Below are positions 11,280-22,100 of a stretch of 64,000 nt of DNA, one piece after another. Location of the stretch: the NCBI GenBank assembly GCA_023846275.1, contig CM043874.1, forward strand, positions 32,589,061 to 32,653,060. Direction: 5' to 3'. The translations under genes were made by a program, and so were the position numbers. Each line of letters opens with the position of its first letter. Position 1 is the stretch's first letter. The notes below the pieces were generated by a model that saw only the letters and a program-made list of their open reading frames with translations, ran no database searches and was not told the DNA's origin. This stretch comes from Vanilla planifolia. Its lineage: Eukaryota; Streptophyta; Magnoliopsida; Asparagales; Orchidaceae.

Positions 11280-12285
11280 TAGTAAGGCTACTATAATGCA
11301 TATTGCACCAACTATTTTCCACTTTCTCGTAGGCTAAATAACATCCCACATTGCTACTTGTGGATTGTATATTGCAATAATTATGTCAATGAAGAAAACA
11401 AGACTATTATAGGGATCACCTTATCCATGCAACAATAACCCATGGCATTAAAAGTCTTAAGACAATTTATAATTTGGTTTCCCCACATGTGAGTGCTGGT
11501 CGCTACTGAGCCCACGTGGACAGGCTATTACACACATGTGTAGTGCACTAGCATTCATGCAACTCCAACTATCCTCGACTAGGGCTGTAGCCCAACATGC
11601 CAAACCCTAGTGTGTATTGCAACATCCATCTTCTACTTGTTGTAGGCGGCTGCACAACATCCCATATAGCCCCTTGTAGATTATATATTTCATCATTTCT
11701 ATCAAGAAAGAAAGGAAGACTAACAATAGGGAATCATCTTATCCATGTGACAGCAAGCCATAGCACTAAAAATCCTAAAACAATGTTACACTTTTGGGTC
11801 CCCACTTGCTGCACATGTAGGTTGCCACTGAGTGCACACAGACAGAGTACTACATGCATGTATTGTGCACCTATATACATGTAGTTATACTAGCACCCTT
11901 TTAAGGCTACTATCAAACATGCTTAAACCTTAGTGCATATTGTATTATCCATCTTCCACTTTACTACAAGTAGCACAATGTCCCACTTTGCGACTTATGG
12001 ATTCAATATTGCAAACATTCTTTTAGGGAAGAAGGCAAGACTACTAATAAGGAATCACCTTATCCATGTGACATCAACCTATAGTGCTAAAAATCCTAAA
12101 AAACATTATACTTTGAGGGTCACAAATTCCATAGGCAAAGGTTGCCTCTTGGCACACTTGGATAGGCCTCCGCATATGTGCAAAGTGGACTACCACATAC
12201 AAACAAGTTGTCTCATGCACACAATGCTCTACTGCATGCTCTATGCTTTTCTAGGTGCATAGCTCTAGTTGCACTAGGCATGGAC
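11280..12285. repeat. Tandem repeat, three units of about 318 bp
   Basis: Three head-to-tail units share the anchor ACATCCCACATTGCNACTTG-like sequence. Its CCCA lies at 11,345, 11,661 and 11,982, giving periods of 316 and 321 bp. Other shared landmarks are AAGACTA followed by GGAATCACCTTATCCATGTG, AGTGCTAAAAATCCTAAAA-like sequence, and GTGCATATTG ... ATCCATCTTCCACTTT before each anchor. Units differ by many substitutions and small indels. Two overlapping small open frames (11,597-11,884 and 11,933-12,262) share NHLIHVT and KNPK only because they lie on repeat copies. The array follows the gag remnant directly and may derive from the element's leader or LTR. Confidence 0.8.
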
Positions 12286-14000
12286 CTCAAACAAATTTTC
12301 ACAAACCCAAGAGCTAATTGGCACACTCAGAACCATAGTAGGCACTAATTTAATAATGTGAGTGACTTAGACAGCATAGTATTTTAAACCTATTATGGAA
12401 TTGGGTTATTATCTAATGAATCTAATAATAGGAGCATGATAAGTTATAGACAAGGCAAAGTAAGGAATGTTACCTTTGCATTTAGGCAAGCCTACAAGGA
12501 GCAGACCACATCACCTATTACACAATTATTACACAAAAGGATAGCACAAAGTCTCACAATATATCATAATAAGCATCGTAATAAGTAGAGCAAGCAAGCA
12601 AGCTCACAGTCATTTATGAAATCCATGGATTGCTACATTTCATAAGGGATAAATCTCCTATAACATAGGGTTGGATCTAATTAGATAGTGTCAGTAAGGC
12701 CACTCTACAACTTACGATGCCCCATCGCAAATTTAAGTCATCTGTAAAGGATTCTACCCATCAGTCATTCTTAATTATCAATTCTAATGGTGCCAGTGCC
12801 ATACAACTTACTACGACACTAGGCTAACCCATTGTCACGTGTCCTTGGAGTACCAAGCCCCTACTATTGGCAATCAGGTGAACAACGAGCCTACTCATCA
12901 CATTTAGTGTTGATTCTAACTTAGAGGCATTCAATAATAATCCTATACACAACAGCTTCACATCATTGGATTTTAAACCTAGCAAGGGTAAAACTAACCT
13001 ATCACATAATGATCTAAACCCAACCCATGTTCCTCATTGGTAGGTGAAGAATCAAATGCTTGGTGAATTTTTCTTCACAATGACAAGAAGAGTTGACATC
13101 AAAAGATCAAAAAAAATTTCTTTATGAACACTTGGTTGCCACAAGCCCATTATCCCTACAATAACTTTTCTAAATACTCTAACTTTTCAAATTCTAAAAG
13201 CCTAATGGATTGATAGGCCATGCTTTCATGGTTCATATTCAATCAAAATTGAATGAGCTTTTACTCTTTGTTCCACACAAGATTTCTATTCTCATTAAGC
13301 TTATCTTAATACATCTGCATTATCTTTTAATAAATGTGTTGTCATAGTCAAACTCTTCACCTAACAATATATTGCCCAATTTGACCCATTGAGATGAGAC
13401 TTGGAGCTAGAAAGAGGGGTTGGTCCCCACCTCTGTCTCAAGAAATAAGTAAAATAATTTTACAAATAGTGATATTTCAATTCCTTCGGCATGCCAACTC
13501 CCTCGTATGCTTCTCAAGTCATTTCACAAAGTTGAACTAGAGTCAAGCTCAACTAGGCTTTCTTTTCCCACCAATTAAGCCCATTCCCTTGGCCATGGTT
13601 TTGGTTGATAATTGACTGGGACAGTGAGTATCATGTTAATCCATTCATGCAAGTCGATAATTACATGATGTGGCATTTGGCAACCTTAAAGAGAGTCATA
13701 GTTACTCCCACCATTTACTTGGACTTGGTTAAATTTTTTCACTTTGACATTCAAAGTATAGGGCAAAAATAACATTGTGTGTGCATCTTCGACAGCCACT
13801 GTAATGATTTGTTTTAATTAAACATTCAGATTGCTTATGTTCGTTCTAGTTTTGAGTTGATTATTCGATGCTTAGAAAAGGCCCTCATAGAGCCACTCCC
13901 AATTTGTTCCCCAACTAGCTCATGTCGACCCACTCTTGTTGTGTGAGTAGCTCCATCAGTCCACTGACAGCCAAAGGCCTTAGGATAAAGATAGTTTTAC
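12286..14000. other. Unassigned sequence between the 318-bp repeats and nad6
   Basis: Moderately AT-rich, with no long open frame and no domain I can recognise on either strand. It may hold further non-coding retroelement sequence or, near 13,800-14,000, mitochondrial flank. Neither could be shown from the sequence alone. Confidence 0.25.
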
Positions 14001-14610
14001 CCAACCCTTAAAGCCAATCCTCTCCCTACTTTGGTCTTTGGTTTGACAGTTGTACGTGTTAAAAATTCGATACATTCCATTTCGTTTTCCATCCTAGTCT
14101 TTCGCAACACTACTGGGTTACTTATTTTATTAGGTCTCGACTTCTCCACTATGATCTTCCCAGTAGTTCATATAGGAGCTATTGTTCTTTCATTCTTATT
14201 CGTGGTTATGATGTTCAATATTCAAATGGTAGAGATTCATGAAGAAGTCTTATGCTATTTACCAGTGAGTGGCCTTATTTGTTCTTTTGGTGGGAAATGT
14301 TCTTCATTTTAGATAATGAAACCATTCCATTCTACCAACCTATAGAAAGAAAACCTCTCTTAGATATACGATTTATGTCAGAAAGGTACGAAGTTGGACT
14401 AATTTGGAAACTTTGGGCAATTTACTGTATACCTTCTATTCTAAGTAGTTTTTGGTTCCTAGTTGTATTTTATTAGCAGCTATGATTGGAGCTATAGTAC
14501 TGACTATGCATAGGACTACAAAGGTGAAATGATAGGATGTATTATGATGAAATACGTTGGATTCTAGGAGGACTATAATGAGGAGGATGACAGACCAAAT
14601 CAACATCTCG
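14001..14610 (+). pseudogene. nad6: Nuclear copy of mitochondrial nad6 (NADH dehydrogenase subunit 6), broken
   Basis: The sequence follows plant mitochondrial nad6 almost end to end, but in three frames. Frame 1 (about 14,001-14,270) gives GLTVVRVKNSIHSISFSILV, LLILLGLDFSTMIF and VEIHEEVLCYLPVSG. Frame 2 resumes at FFWWEMFFILDNETIP (about 14,270-14,335). Frame 3 gives RKVRSWTNLETLGNLLYT, AMIGAIVLTMHRTTKVK and then RRTIMRRMTD near 14,590. The start codon is lost, since CCA stands where the ATG should be. Four in-frame stops lie in the C-terminal part, including TGA TAG where the gene normally encodes Arg-Gln, consistent with C-to-T decay. In mitochondria NAD6 is a membrane subunit of complex I. 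This copy is non-functional, and flanking nuclear retroelements indicate a nuclear location. Confidence 0.9.
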
Positions 14611-15752
14611 CTCACACCTCCCAATTGGCCCTGTTTGCGATCAAGGGAGGGGCTCCCGATGGGAATGGGAGAGCCTTCGCTATCGCTCATGAATTTGCTT
14701 TGATTGTAGTCTCTATAGGTAGGCATGCCTCCTTCATTAGTGAAGCAGTAGCTTCTACAATACCTACAAATGTGAAGCGAAGCTTCACATCGGGGCCGAG
14801 GAACTATAGATTGGGGTACTATAGAAAGAAGATCGGGGGCCCAGGTACCCCTCTCTCTGGGGAATGAAGGGGAAAGAAAGAGTTTGGGTAAATACCTATG
14901 GGGGCCCCTCTAAGGATCTTGAACTTGAGTGTCGGAGGTCTCTAATAAAAAACTATGATGGCAAGCTTGAACAAAGTTTGCAGTAATAAATGTTTAGAAT
15001 GTTACCATTTGCTTTGGTTCTGTACACAGGGGCTACCTACCGAGTTATGGTTAGGTAGGCTCCAACCATGGAATCCATATCTCTGATGGTTAGTCATAGA
15101 TCGCTTACGTCAGAATATGGCTTCCTAAGAGATTTCCTTGGTTCCCTCTGAGGGTTTTTGCTTTCATCTCAGAAAATAAGGAGACCTTCATTGAGTATAC
15201 ATCAATGAGGGGATGGATGACCCAGTGGTTGACATACCTTAGATGGTATTATGTTGTGGCTATTTCGGATCAGGTGTCTATTGACGAACTTATCAATGTA
15301 CCGATTAGAATTACTAGTTGGCTCATAACCGAACGTAGTGAGGGGGCCCCGATACCACCCAACTCGCTAACAACATTTTGGGGATGGAGGAGGCGGAGGG
15401 GGATGTCTATAATGAAATACTTTGACTTATTCCCTAAGAACTTACATTCCAAAAGCCAGGATAAAAACAAAGAAAAAGAAAAGAAATACTAGAAAGAACA
15501 AATTCTAACTGGTAACAAATACACTTTGATGTCCTAGCAGCATGGCAATGCAGAGAAGCCCTAGATATGGTTCTCAGGCACCAAGGGAAATAGTGAATTT
15601 CCCACGTTCTCTCGGGCATATCAAGAGTTTAGTGTAGTACAAGAATGAGAAAGCCCCAACAATTGGGAACAGTCAGGCACTACGCATCATCCAATTTGTT
15701 CTTTTGGCTCAAATCTCGTCAATTTAAAATGTTTTCTGATTGAGTAAAGGGT

Positions 15753-15893
15753 AAAGGAGAGGAGATGAAATCTACTTGACTGAAAGGAGTGGAGATGAAA
15801 TCCACTCGAATAAAAGGAGAGGAGATGAAATCCACTTGATTTAAAGGAGAGTAGATGATATCCACTCGACTGAAAGGAGAGGAGATGACCTTG
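15753..15893. repeat. 30-bp minisatellite, about 4.7 units
   Basis: Units start at 15,753, 15,783, 15,813, 15,843 and 15,873, exactly 30 bp apart, with consensus AAAGGAGAGGAGATGAAATC followed by CACTYGACTG. Units differ at a few positions. Because 30 is a multiple of three, a minus-strand frame reads a 10-residue repeat (SFxSSGFHLL), but no recognised protein has it. It sits inside the mitochondrial-like block, just before the group II-like motif. Confidence 0.85.
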
Positions 15894-16002
15894 AAACAAT
15901 TTCTGGAGTTTGCCCTTATCTGAACAGGTCTTGAAAAAAAATAATGTTTTCATATTGAGCTCCAAATATACACTATGGGGATAAGATGTCTCCTACTAGC
16001 TC

Positions 16003-16051
16003 TCCCCCCTCAAAACAGCACGTGCGAGTTCCCCTGTATATGGTGACCGCT
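16003..16051 (-). other. Group II intron-like fragment
   Basis: The minus strand reads CACCATATACAGGGGAACTC then GCACGTGCTGTTTTGAGGGG, closely resembling the conserved GAGCCGTATG...GAAA(C)T-GCACGTACGGTTxTGAGGGGG hairpin region found in plant organellar group II introns. Orientation is opposite to nad6, so it is not simply an intron of that gene. Domains V and VI were not identified, so it is only a fragment. Confidence 0.6.
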
Positions 16052-16099
16052 TGTCGCTTCATCTTACTATGTTGCTTCATAGTTAGGCATGTTGCCAAA

Positions 16100-17330
16100 T
16101 AATAAGGTCATGGATGCCCAATCCTTAGCTCTCCGTTGATAATGTGATGGATCTCCAATCAACATGAAGTATTGCATAGCCATCATTTGAAACACACCAT
16201 AAGTATCTTCTAAACATCTTTTTTAACTCATTAATCACCTTCTTGGCACCAAAAATGGCTCAAGTAGAAATTAGGAATAGTTGTCAACACAAAATTGATC
16301 ATAACAATCCTGTCAACCAAGGAAAGTTGCCAAATTATCCATTTTTCAACCTATTTTTCCACTCTTTCAATGATAAAATTAAAATTTCTCTTGCTTAGCA
16401 AATTTTCGAAAATGGGTACCCCTAAATAATAGAGATAGTTTTCTTAGGTCATATGAACTTTGCCAACAGCTATCTTTCTTCTCTTACCTAACATACCCCT
16501 ACTAAAATATACTCTAGATTTAACAAGGTTTACCTTCTGCTTGGAGTGCTTCCCATATTCCTCCATAATCCACCTTATAGTCCTAGCAACAATGCATGTA
16601 GTTAGTGCATATAACATTACTTCATTAGCATATAATAAGGGTGAAATAATCTGGGAGTTTGGCCCACAATGAAATTCTGACAGTGCCGTAGCTTCATACT
16701 TCCCCACATACTAAGACAAAAATTTAGATGTAATGGTGAATAGATAAGGTGACAATGGGTATCCATGTCTAAAGGCTATAGTGGTCACAATCCATTGGAG
16801 TGTAGCCCCATTCAATATCACCCTAAACCTTGGAGATGAGATACAAGCATTCATCTACTCACATCATAATGTTGGAAAGCCCAAGAAAGTCATCATATCA
16901 ATGACAAACTTCCATCTCACCTTATCATATGCTTATTTCATTTAGACTTTAATTTCTATAAGACCCTCTCTGGATGCCAAAGAATGCATCTGGGTTATCA
17001 TTTCTTGAGTAATAATGATATTATCTAAGATAGATTTGCCCAGCATAAATGCACCTTATTCCTTTGCAATAAGTCTAAGTAAGACTTTCTTCAATCTTGC
17101 CACCAAGATCTTTGCCATAATTTTATTTATAATATTACACAAGCTTATGGGCTTAAACTATTTCAGTCTATCTGTGTCCCATACTTTTGAAATAAGCTTG
17201 ATAAGAGTATCCTTCCAAGCATTTGGCACCTATTTATCATGAAAAATTATAGTATAACTCTAATAGTATCCCCCTGAGTAATAGGCTAGTATCCATATAC
17301 AAACTCTGTTGTGACTTTATCCATCCCTAG
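16100..17330 (-). pseudogene. LINE-B reverse transcriptase domain (broken)
   Basis: Around 17,020-17,240 the minus strand reads PNAWKDTLIKLISKVWDTDR, KPISLCNIINKIMAKILVAR and GKSILDNIIITQEMI, the classic plant LINE RT palm. In the frame at 16,444-16,707 the YADD box reads YANE (about 16,621-16,632), so both catalytic aspartates are changed, followed by WIMEEYGKHSKQKVNLVKSR and VYFSRG, a standard plant LINE segment. The thumb and GLGIxDL region follow to about 16,100. In-frame stops separate the pieces. Confidence 0.85.
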
Positions 17331-18059
17331 TGCCTTGTTCTTGCTTATTGTTTAAACAGTACTCTTGACTTCTTTCTTGATAACTTACATGATAAGCATT
17401 ATTTCTTATTCCCAATCAATGCATCTGTATGGTTGGTATTACAATGGAGGATGGTAGACATTAGTATTACATCACATTATCTCAAAATGGTAAACAAATA
17501 TTTTATATTCTTTGTAGAACTGATCACTTCACCCTTATCATCCATCAAATGCAGTATATGCACGTCCCTTTACCTAGAAGTTATAGTATTCTTGAAGAAC
17601 CTAATGTTATAGTTCCCCAATTGAGCCTATTGAATCTTTGCTCCTTACCACTACAACCCTCCTCAAGTGTAGTCACCCAATGAAATGAAGAAATAAAATG
17701 TCTGAGATGCATGTGCTCTTGATCATTCATACCCATCTTACACTCCTTGAATTGTAGTACTTGTGTTTCATTTTCCAGTTTGTCATTCTTATAGATAAGA
17801 TTATGCATCTTAGTCTTGCCCTACCACCTCAAGACAACTAAGGATCTACAAAATTTTGTAGAGAGCCTCTCCATGAGATTACCACTAGTTGATCTATTCC
17901 ACACTTTCTACACAACACCCGTAGTCTGAGAAAATATAAGCTAAATAATCTCAAATTAGTTTCTTCTTATAGTGGCCATCCCCTATTGTGTACCTTTTTC
18001 AATGAGTAAATAACAGTGATCTGATCAAATTCAAGACAAATGAGATACTATAGTTACGT

Positions 18060-18690
18060 AACAAGCTTAGATTCCTTGGTGATTCATCAACACTCTATCA
18101 AGCCTCTCGATTATTCTAGCACTTCCTTCCTTCTTATTGCACCATATATACCTATTCCCAACATATCTCAATTCTATCAACTCTAGTTCTTGTATGATCT
18201 TAGAAAATTATTACTACCCCAGCCCACTTGAACCTCTTCCCACCTTTTTTCTACTCCTATGACATTAACATTGAAATCCCTTTGACCTAGTATGGGTCCC
18301 CCACTTTTGGACTCATCCCTTAGGTTATCCCATAGAAATCTCCTTTTAGTAGGCTCCTTGGAAGCATACACAACATAATATTTTTGTACCCTTGCATCCC
18401 CCAATCTTGTCTGCACTACAAGCACTTGTAATGAAAGCTTAATAACTTCAAATCCACCCAGCTCTTCTAAAGACTCATTATACCTCTAGACAGTGCAGCC
18501 AAAGGTTGCATCGCAAGCCCCCAATCTTTACCATGAAGCAAATCCATATTTTTTCTACTAGACTTCTCCACTCTTGTTTCAACAAGAGTCACTGCTATAA
18601 TATTATATGTTCTTACAAACTACTACAACTTTCCCCTTGATATTTTGTACTTTATTCCCTAAATATTCCATACAACAAACTTGATAATTT
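18060..18690 (-). pseudogene. LINE-B endonuclease domain (broken)
   Basis: The minus strand begins near 18,680 with KFVVWNI (cf. SWNxRG), then TLVETRVEK (cf. LxETRV, with the catalytic Glu). The open frame at 18,183-18,425 contains VVYASKEPTKRRFLWDNLRD and QRDFNV at about 18,276-18,284, matching GDFNV, with the Gly of GDFN replaced. Further on, ELIELRYVGNRYIWCNKKEG and RIIERLDRVLMN match the end of the exonuclease-endonuclease-phosphatase fold. This enzyme nicks the target to prime reverse transcription. Stops and frameshifts make this copy inactive. Confidence 0.75.
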
Positions 18691-19107
18691 GTGATGATAT
18701 GAAAGTGTTTCACTTACTCCTCATTGGCATAAATCAAGGCCAGACTTGAATTCCAACAATTTCCTACAACTACTATAATATTCAAAAGAATTTTGTGTTA
18801 TCCAATATATTGATCTCCTCCTAGCTAACCAAGGTCCATTTCTCCACCTTCTCAAACCCTTTAGTAGCACCCAACATCCCTCACCAATAGCACCAAGTGT
18901 CCAAAAGTAGTGGTAGAAAATCCCTTTTATTGCACTCACCCAATTCCCCTCTTAAGCATTATATTTCAAAGGCTTTAACAACATAGTTCCACATATCCTA
19001 CCCAACATTACATAGCTAGTAGTGCTTATCATTCTTGCATGTAAAATATTTTAGACTCATCAGTCAATAATTTATATTCCACAATGCACACCTCTAACAC
19101 CCTCTTA
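18691..19107. other. Unassigned sequence between LINE-B and the satellite
   Basis: A 72-residue minus-strand frame (18,721-18,939) just upstream of LINE-B ORF2 could be the tail of its ORF1, but it resembles no family I can name. From about 18,960 to 19,107 the sequence is plain AT-rich DNA that stops abruptly where the first TAGAG pentamers begin. Confidence 0.3.
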
Positions 19108-22100
19108 AGTAGTAACAGTAGAGTAGAGCTAGGTTAGGCTAGGCTTGAGTACAATGGAGTAATAGAGAGCAGAGTAGAGTACAACAAAGCAGAGTAGAAT
19201 AGAGTGGAGTATAGAAAAGTAGAGCATAGTAGAGTAGAGCTAGTTTAAGCTAGGATAGGCTAGGCATGGCTAGAGTTGAGTAGAGCAGAGTGAAGAAGAG
19301 ATAGGTTATCCTAGGTGAGGCTAGACTAGGCTAAACTAGGCTACAGTAAAGTAGAATAGAGTAAAGCAGAGAAGCATAGAGTAGAGTAGAGAAAGGAAGA
19401 GCAGAGCAGAGTGGAGGAGAGCAAAGAAGAGTAGAGTAGAGCTTTGTAGAGTAGAGCATAATAGAAGAGAGCAAAGTAGAGTAGAGATAAGTTAGGCTAG
19501 GCCAGTTCAAAGAATGGTAGGATAGACTAGAGTATAATAGAGTGGAGTATGATAGAGTAGAGCTAGGTTAGGCTATGCTAGGTTAGACAAGAAAAGGCTA
19601 GGCTATGGTGTGTTAGGCTAGAGTAGAATAGAGAAGAGTAGAGAAGAATAGATTAGAGTAGAGTAGAGCTAGGTTAGGCTAAGGTCAACAAGGCTAGGCT
19701 AGAGTATTGTAGAGTATAGTAGAGTAGGGTAGAGTAGAGCAGACCAAAGTTGGGCATAGTAGAGCAAAGCAGAGTAGAGTAGAGTATAATAGAGTAAGGA
19801 TAACATAGTAGTGTGGAGAATAGCAGAGTAGTGCAGAGCAGCAAAAAGAAGAGTAAAGTAGAGCTAAGTTAGGCTAGGCTCGACCAGGCTATGATAGAGC
19901 ATAGCAGTATTGAGCAGAGCAGAACATTTCATAGAATAGTAGAGTAGTGTAGAGCATAGTAGAGTAGAGAATAATAAAGCAAAATAGAGCAGAGCAGAGA
20001 AAAAAAAGGATAAGCTGAGAAAGTAGAGCAAAGTAGAGTTTAGCCAGGCTAGCCTAGGCTAAGCTGGGCTAAGCTTGGCTAGACTAACCTAAGCTAGAGT
20101 ATAATAAAGTAGAGCAGAGGTAGCTTAGGCTAAGTGAGGATAGGTTAGGATGGGCTAGGCTTGAGTAGAGTAGTGTGGAGTAGAGTAAAGTGGAGTAGAG
20201 TAGAGTTCAATTAGGCTATGTCAGGTAAGTAGAGTGGAGTAGAGTAGAGCAAAGCAAAACGAAGAATGTAGAGCAAAGTAGAGGAGAGCATAGTAGAGAA
20301 GGGAAGTGTAGGGTTGTTCAATATAAAGCAGAGTAGAGTAGAAAAAAGCAGAGTAGAGTAGGGTAAAGCTTGGTTAGGCTAGCTAGGCTTTGCAAGGCTA
20401 GGTTATGATAGTCTAGGCTAGAGAAGGGAGAGTAGAGTAGAGTAAAGTAGAGTAGAGTAGAGTAAAATATAGTAGAGTGGAGTAAATATAGTATAGTATA
20501 GTATAGTATCGTATAGTAGAGTAGAGTAGAGCTGAGTAGAGCTAGGTTAGGCTAGAGTAAAATAGGGAAGACTAGAGTAGAGTATCATAGGATAGAGTAT
20601 AGTAGAGTATAATAAAGTATAGTAGATTAGAGCTAGGTTAGGTTAGGGTGGGCTAGAGTACAGTAGTAGAGTAGAGTAGAGCAGAGTAGAGTAGAGTAAA
20701 GTAAAGCAGAGCAGAGTAGAGCAATGTTTTGTAAGGCATGGCTAGGGTAGAGTACAGTAGAGCTAGGTTCAATTAGGATAGGCTAAGCTATGTTAGAGTA
20801 GAGTGTAGTAGAGTAGAAAAGAGTAGAACAAAGTAGAGTAGCATAGAGATATGTTAGTTTTGGCTAGGCTATGCGTGGCTTGGCTAGGTTTGGCTAGGCT
20901 AGAGTATAGTAGAGTAGAGTAGCTTAGGGCTAGATTAGGCTAGGCTAAAGTACAATGTAGTAGAGTAGAGTCGAGTAGAGTAGAGCAGAGCATAGTAGAG
21001 CAGAGCAGAGCAGTGTAGAGCAAAACTTAGCTGATCATTGTAGCAAGGTTAGGCTCGACTAGGTTAAGCTAGGCTAGAGTAGAGAAGAGTATAGTAGAGC
21101 TAGGTTAGGCAAAGCCAGGTTAGAATGGAGTATAGTAGAGTAGATAATATGGAGTAGAGAAGAGACTTATAAAGTAGATTTGAGTATAATACAGTTGAGT
21201 AGAGCGAGACTAGGCTAGGGTAAGTTAGGTTGGGTAAAGTAGAGTAGAGTGGAGCTTAGTTAGGCTATGTTAAGCAAGGTTAGGTTAGAGTAGAGTAGTA
21301 TAGAGTGGAGCAGAGTAGAGCAAAATAGAGCAAAGCAAAATAGAGCAAGGTAGATTAGAGCAGAATAGAGAAGACCAGAGTAGAGCAGAGTAGAGATGAG
21401 TAGAGCAAAGTGGAGCAGAACAATGCAAGGTAAGGTAGAGTAGAGTAGAGCTTCGTTATGTTAAGCTAGCTAGCCTAAGCAAGAAAAGAATAAGTATAGT
21501 AGAGTTGAGTAAAGTAGACTAGAGTAGATTAGAGTATAATAGAGTAGAGTAGAGCTAGGTTAAGCTAGGGTAGGCAAGGCTAGGCTAGGTTAGGCTAAGC
21601 TAGAGTAGAGCAGAGTAGAGTAAAGTAGAGTAGAGCTATGTTGGGTTAGGCTTGGATAGGCTAAGTTAGAGTAGAGTATGGCAAAGTAGAGCAAAGCAGA
21701 ACGAAGCAGAGAAAAGTAGAACAAAGTTGAGTAGACCAGAGTAGAGTAGTGTAGAGTAGCATAGAGCAAAGCAGAGTGGAGTAAAGCTTGGTTTGTTTAG
21801 GTTAGGATATGCTAGGTTAGTCTAGAGTAGAGTAAAGTAGAGTGGAGAAGGATAGAGCTAGGTTAGGCTAGGCAAGAATAGAGTATAACCAAGTAGAGTA
21901 GAGTATGGTATGGTAGAGTATAGTAGAGTAAAGTAGAGTGGAGCTAGGTTAGGCTAGGCTAGGCAAGGCTAAGCTAGGCTAAGTTACGCTTGGCTAGGCT
22001 AGAGTAGAGTGGAGTAGAGTAAAGTAGAGTAGAACAGAGTAGATGAGGGAAAAATTGAGCATAGAAAAGTAGAGCAGAGAAGAGTAGAGCAGAGCAGAGT

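Larger units (their letters stand above)
14001..16051. other. Probable nuclear insertion of mitochondrial DNA (NUMT)
   Basis: Around and after nad6 the base composition rises in GC and shows GGGGCCC-type clusters (for example near 14,835, 14,900 and 15,345), unlike the AT-rich neighbours. The block ends near 16,051 with a group II intron-like motif on the minus strand. Between them are a 30-bp minisatellite and small open frames (for example 15,205-15,492, 95 residues, ending in a Lys/Glu-rich tail) that I could not assign to any mitochondrial gene. Because non-coding flank and intron sequence are present with nad6, DNA transfer is more likely than retroposition of an mRNA. The left edge could lie up to about 200 bp upstream of nad6. 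Confidence 0.65.
16060..18690 (-). mobile_element. LINE-B: decayed non-LTR retrotransposon (endonuclease and reverse transcriptase)
   Basis: On the minus strand, from right to left: an apurinic endonuclease-like domain (about 18,690-18,060), the linker motif (QLGNYNIRFFKNTITSR near 17,600, cf. WLKEGDxNTxFFHxxxxxR), the RT palm (17,242-17,015), the degenerate YADD box (about 16,630), the thumb (YYLGVPIFENL near 16,420; LSLVDRIVMINFVL near 16,300) and a post-RT segment ending GLGIHDL near 16,120. That is essentially the whole ORF2 plan in about 2.6 kb, interrupted by many stops and frameshifts. No RNase H is seen, because sequence changes to group II intron-like DNA at about 16,051. It is better preserved than LINE-A. 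Confidence 0.8.

Noticed and set aside
14625-15619. Small open frames at 14,625-14,867, 15,205-15,492, 15,270-15,470 and 15,434-15,619 as genes.
   Set aside because: They overlap on both strands in a decayed organellar insert and match no mitochondrial protein I recognise.
15753-15893. CRISPR-like array.
   Set aside because: Repeats are directly adjacent with no unique spacers, in a plant-type context; it is a minisatellite.
16100-17330. Group II intron maturase as the source of the reverse transcriptase next to the group II-like motif.
   Set aside because: The motifs (PISLCNxxNKIMAKIL, SILDNIIITQE, EEYGKHSKQKVNLVKSR) and the upstream endonuclease are LINE features.
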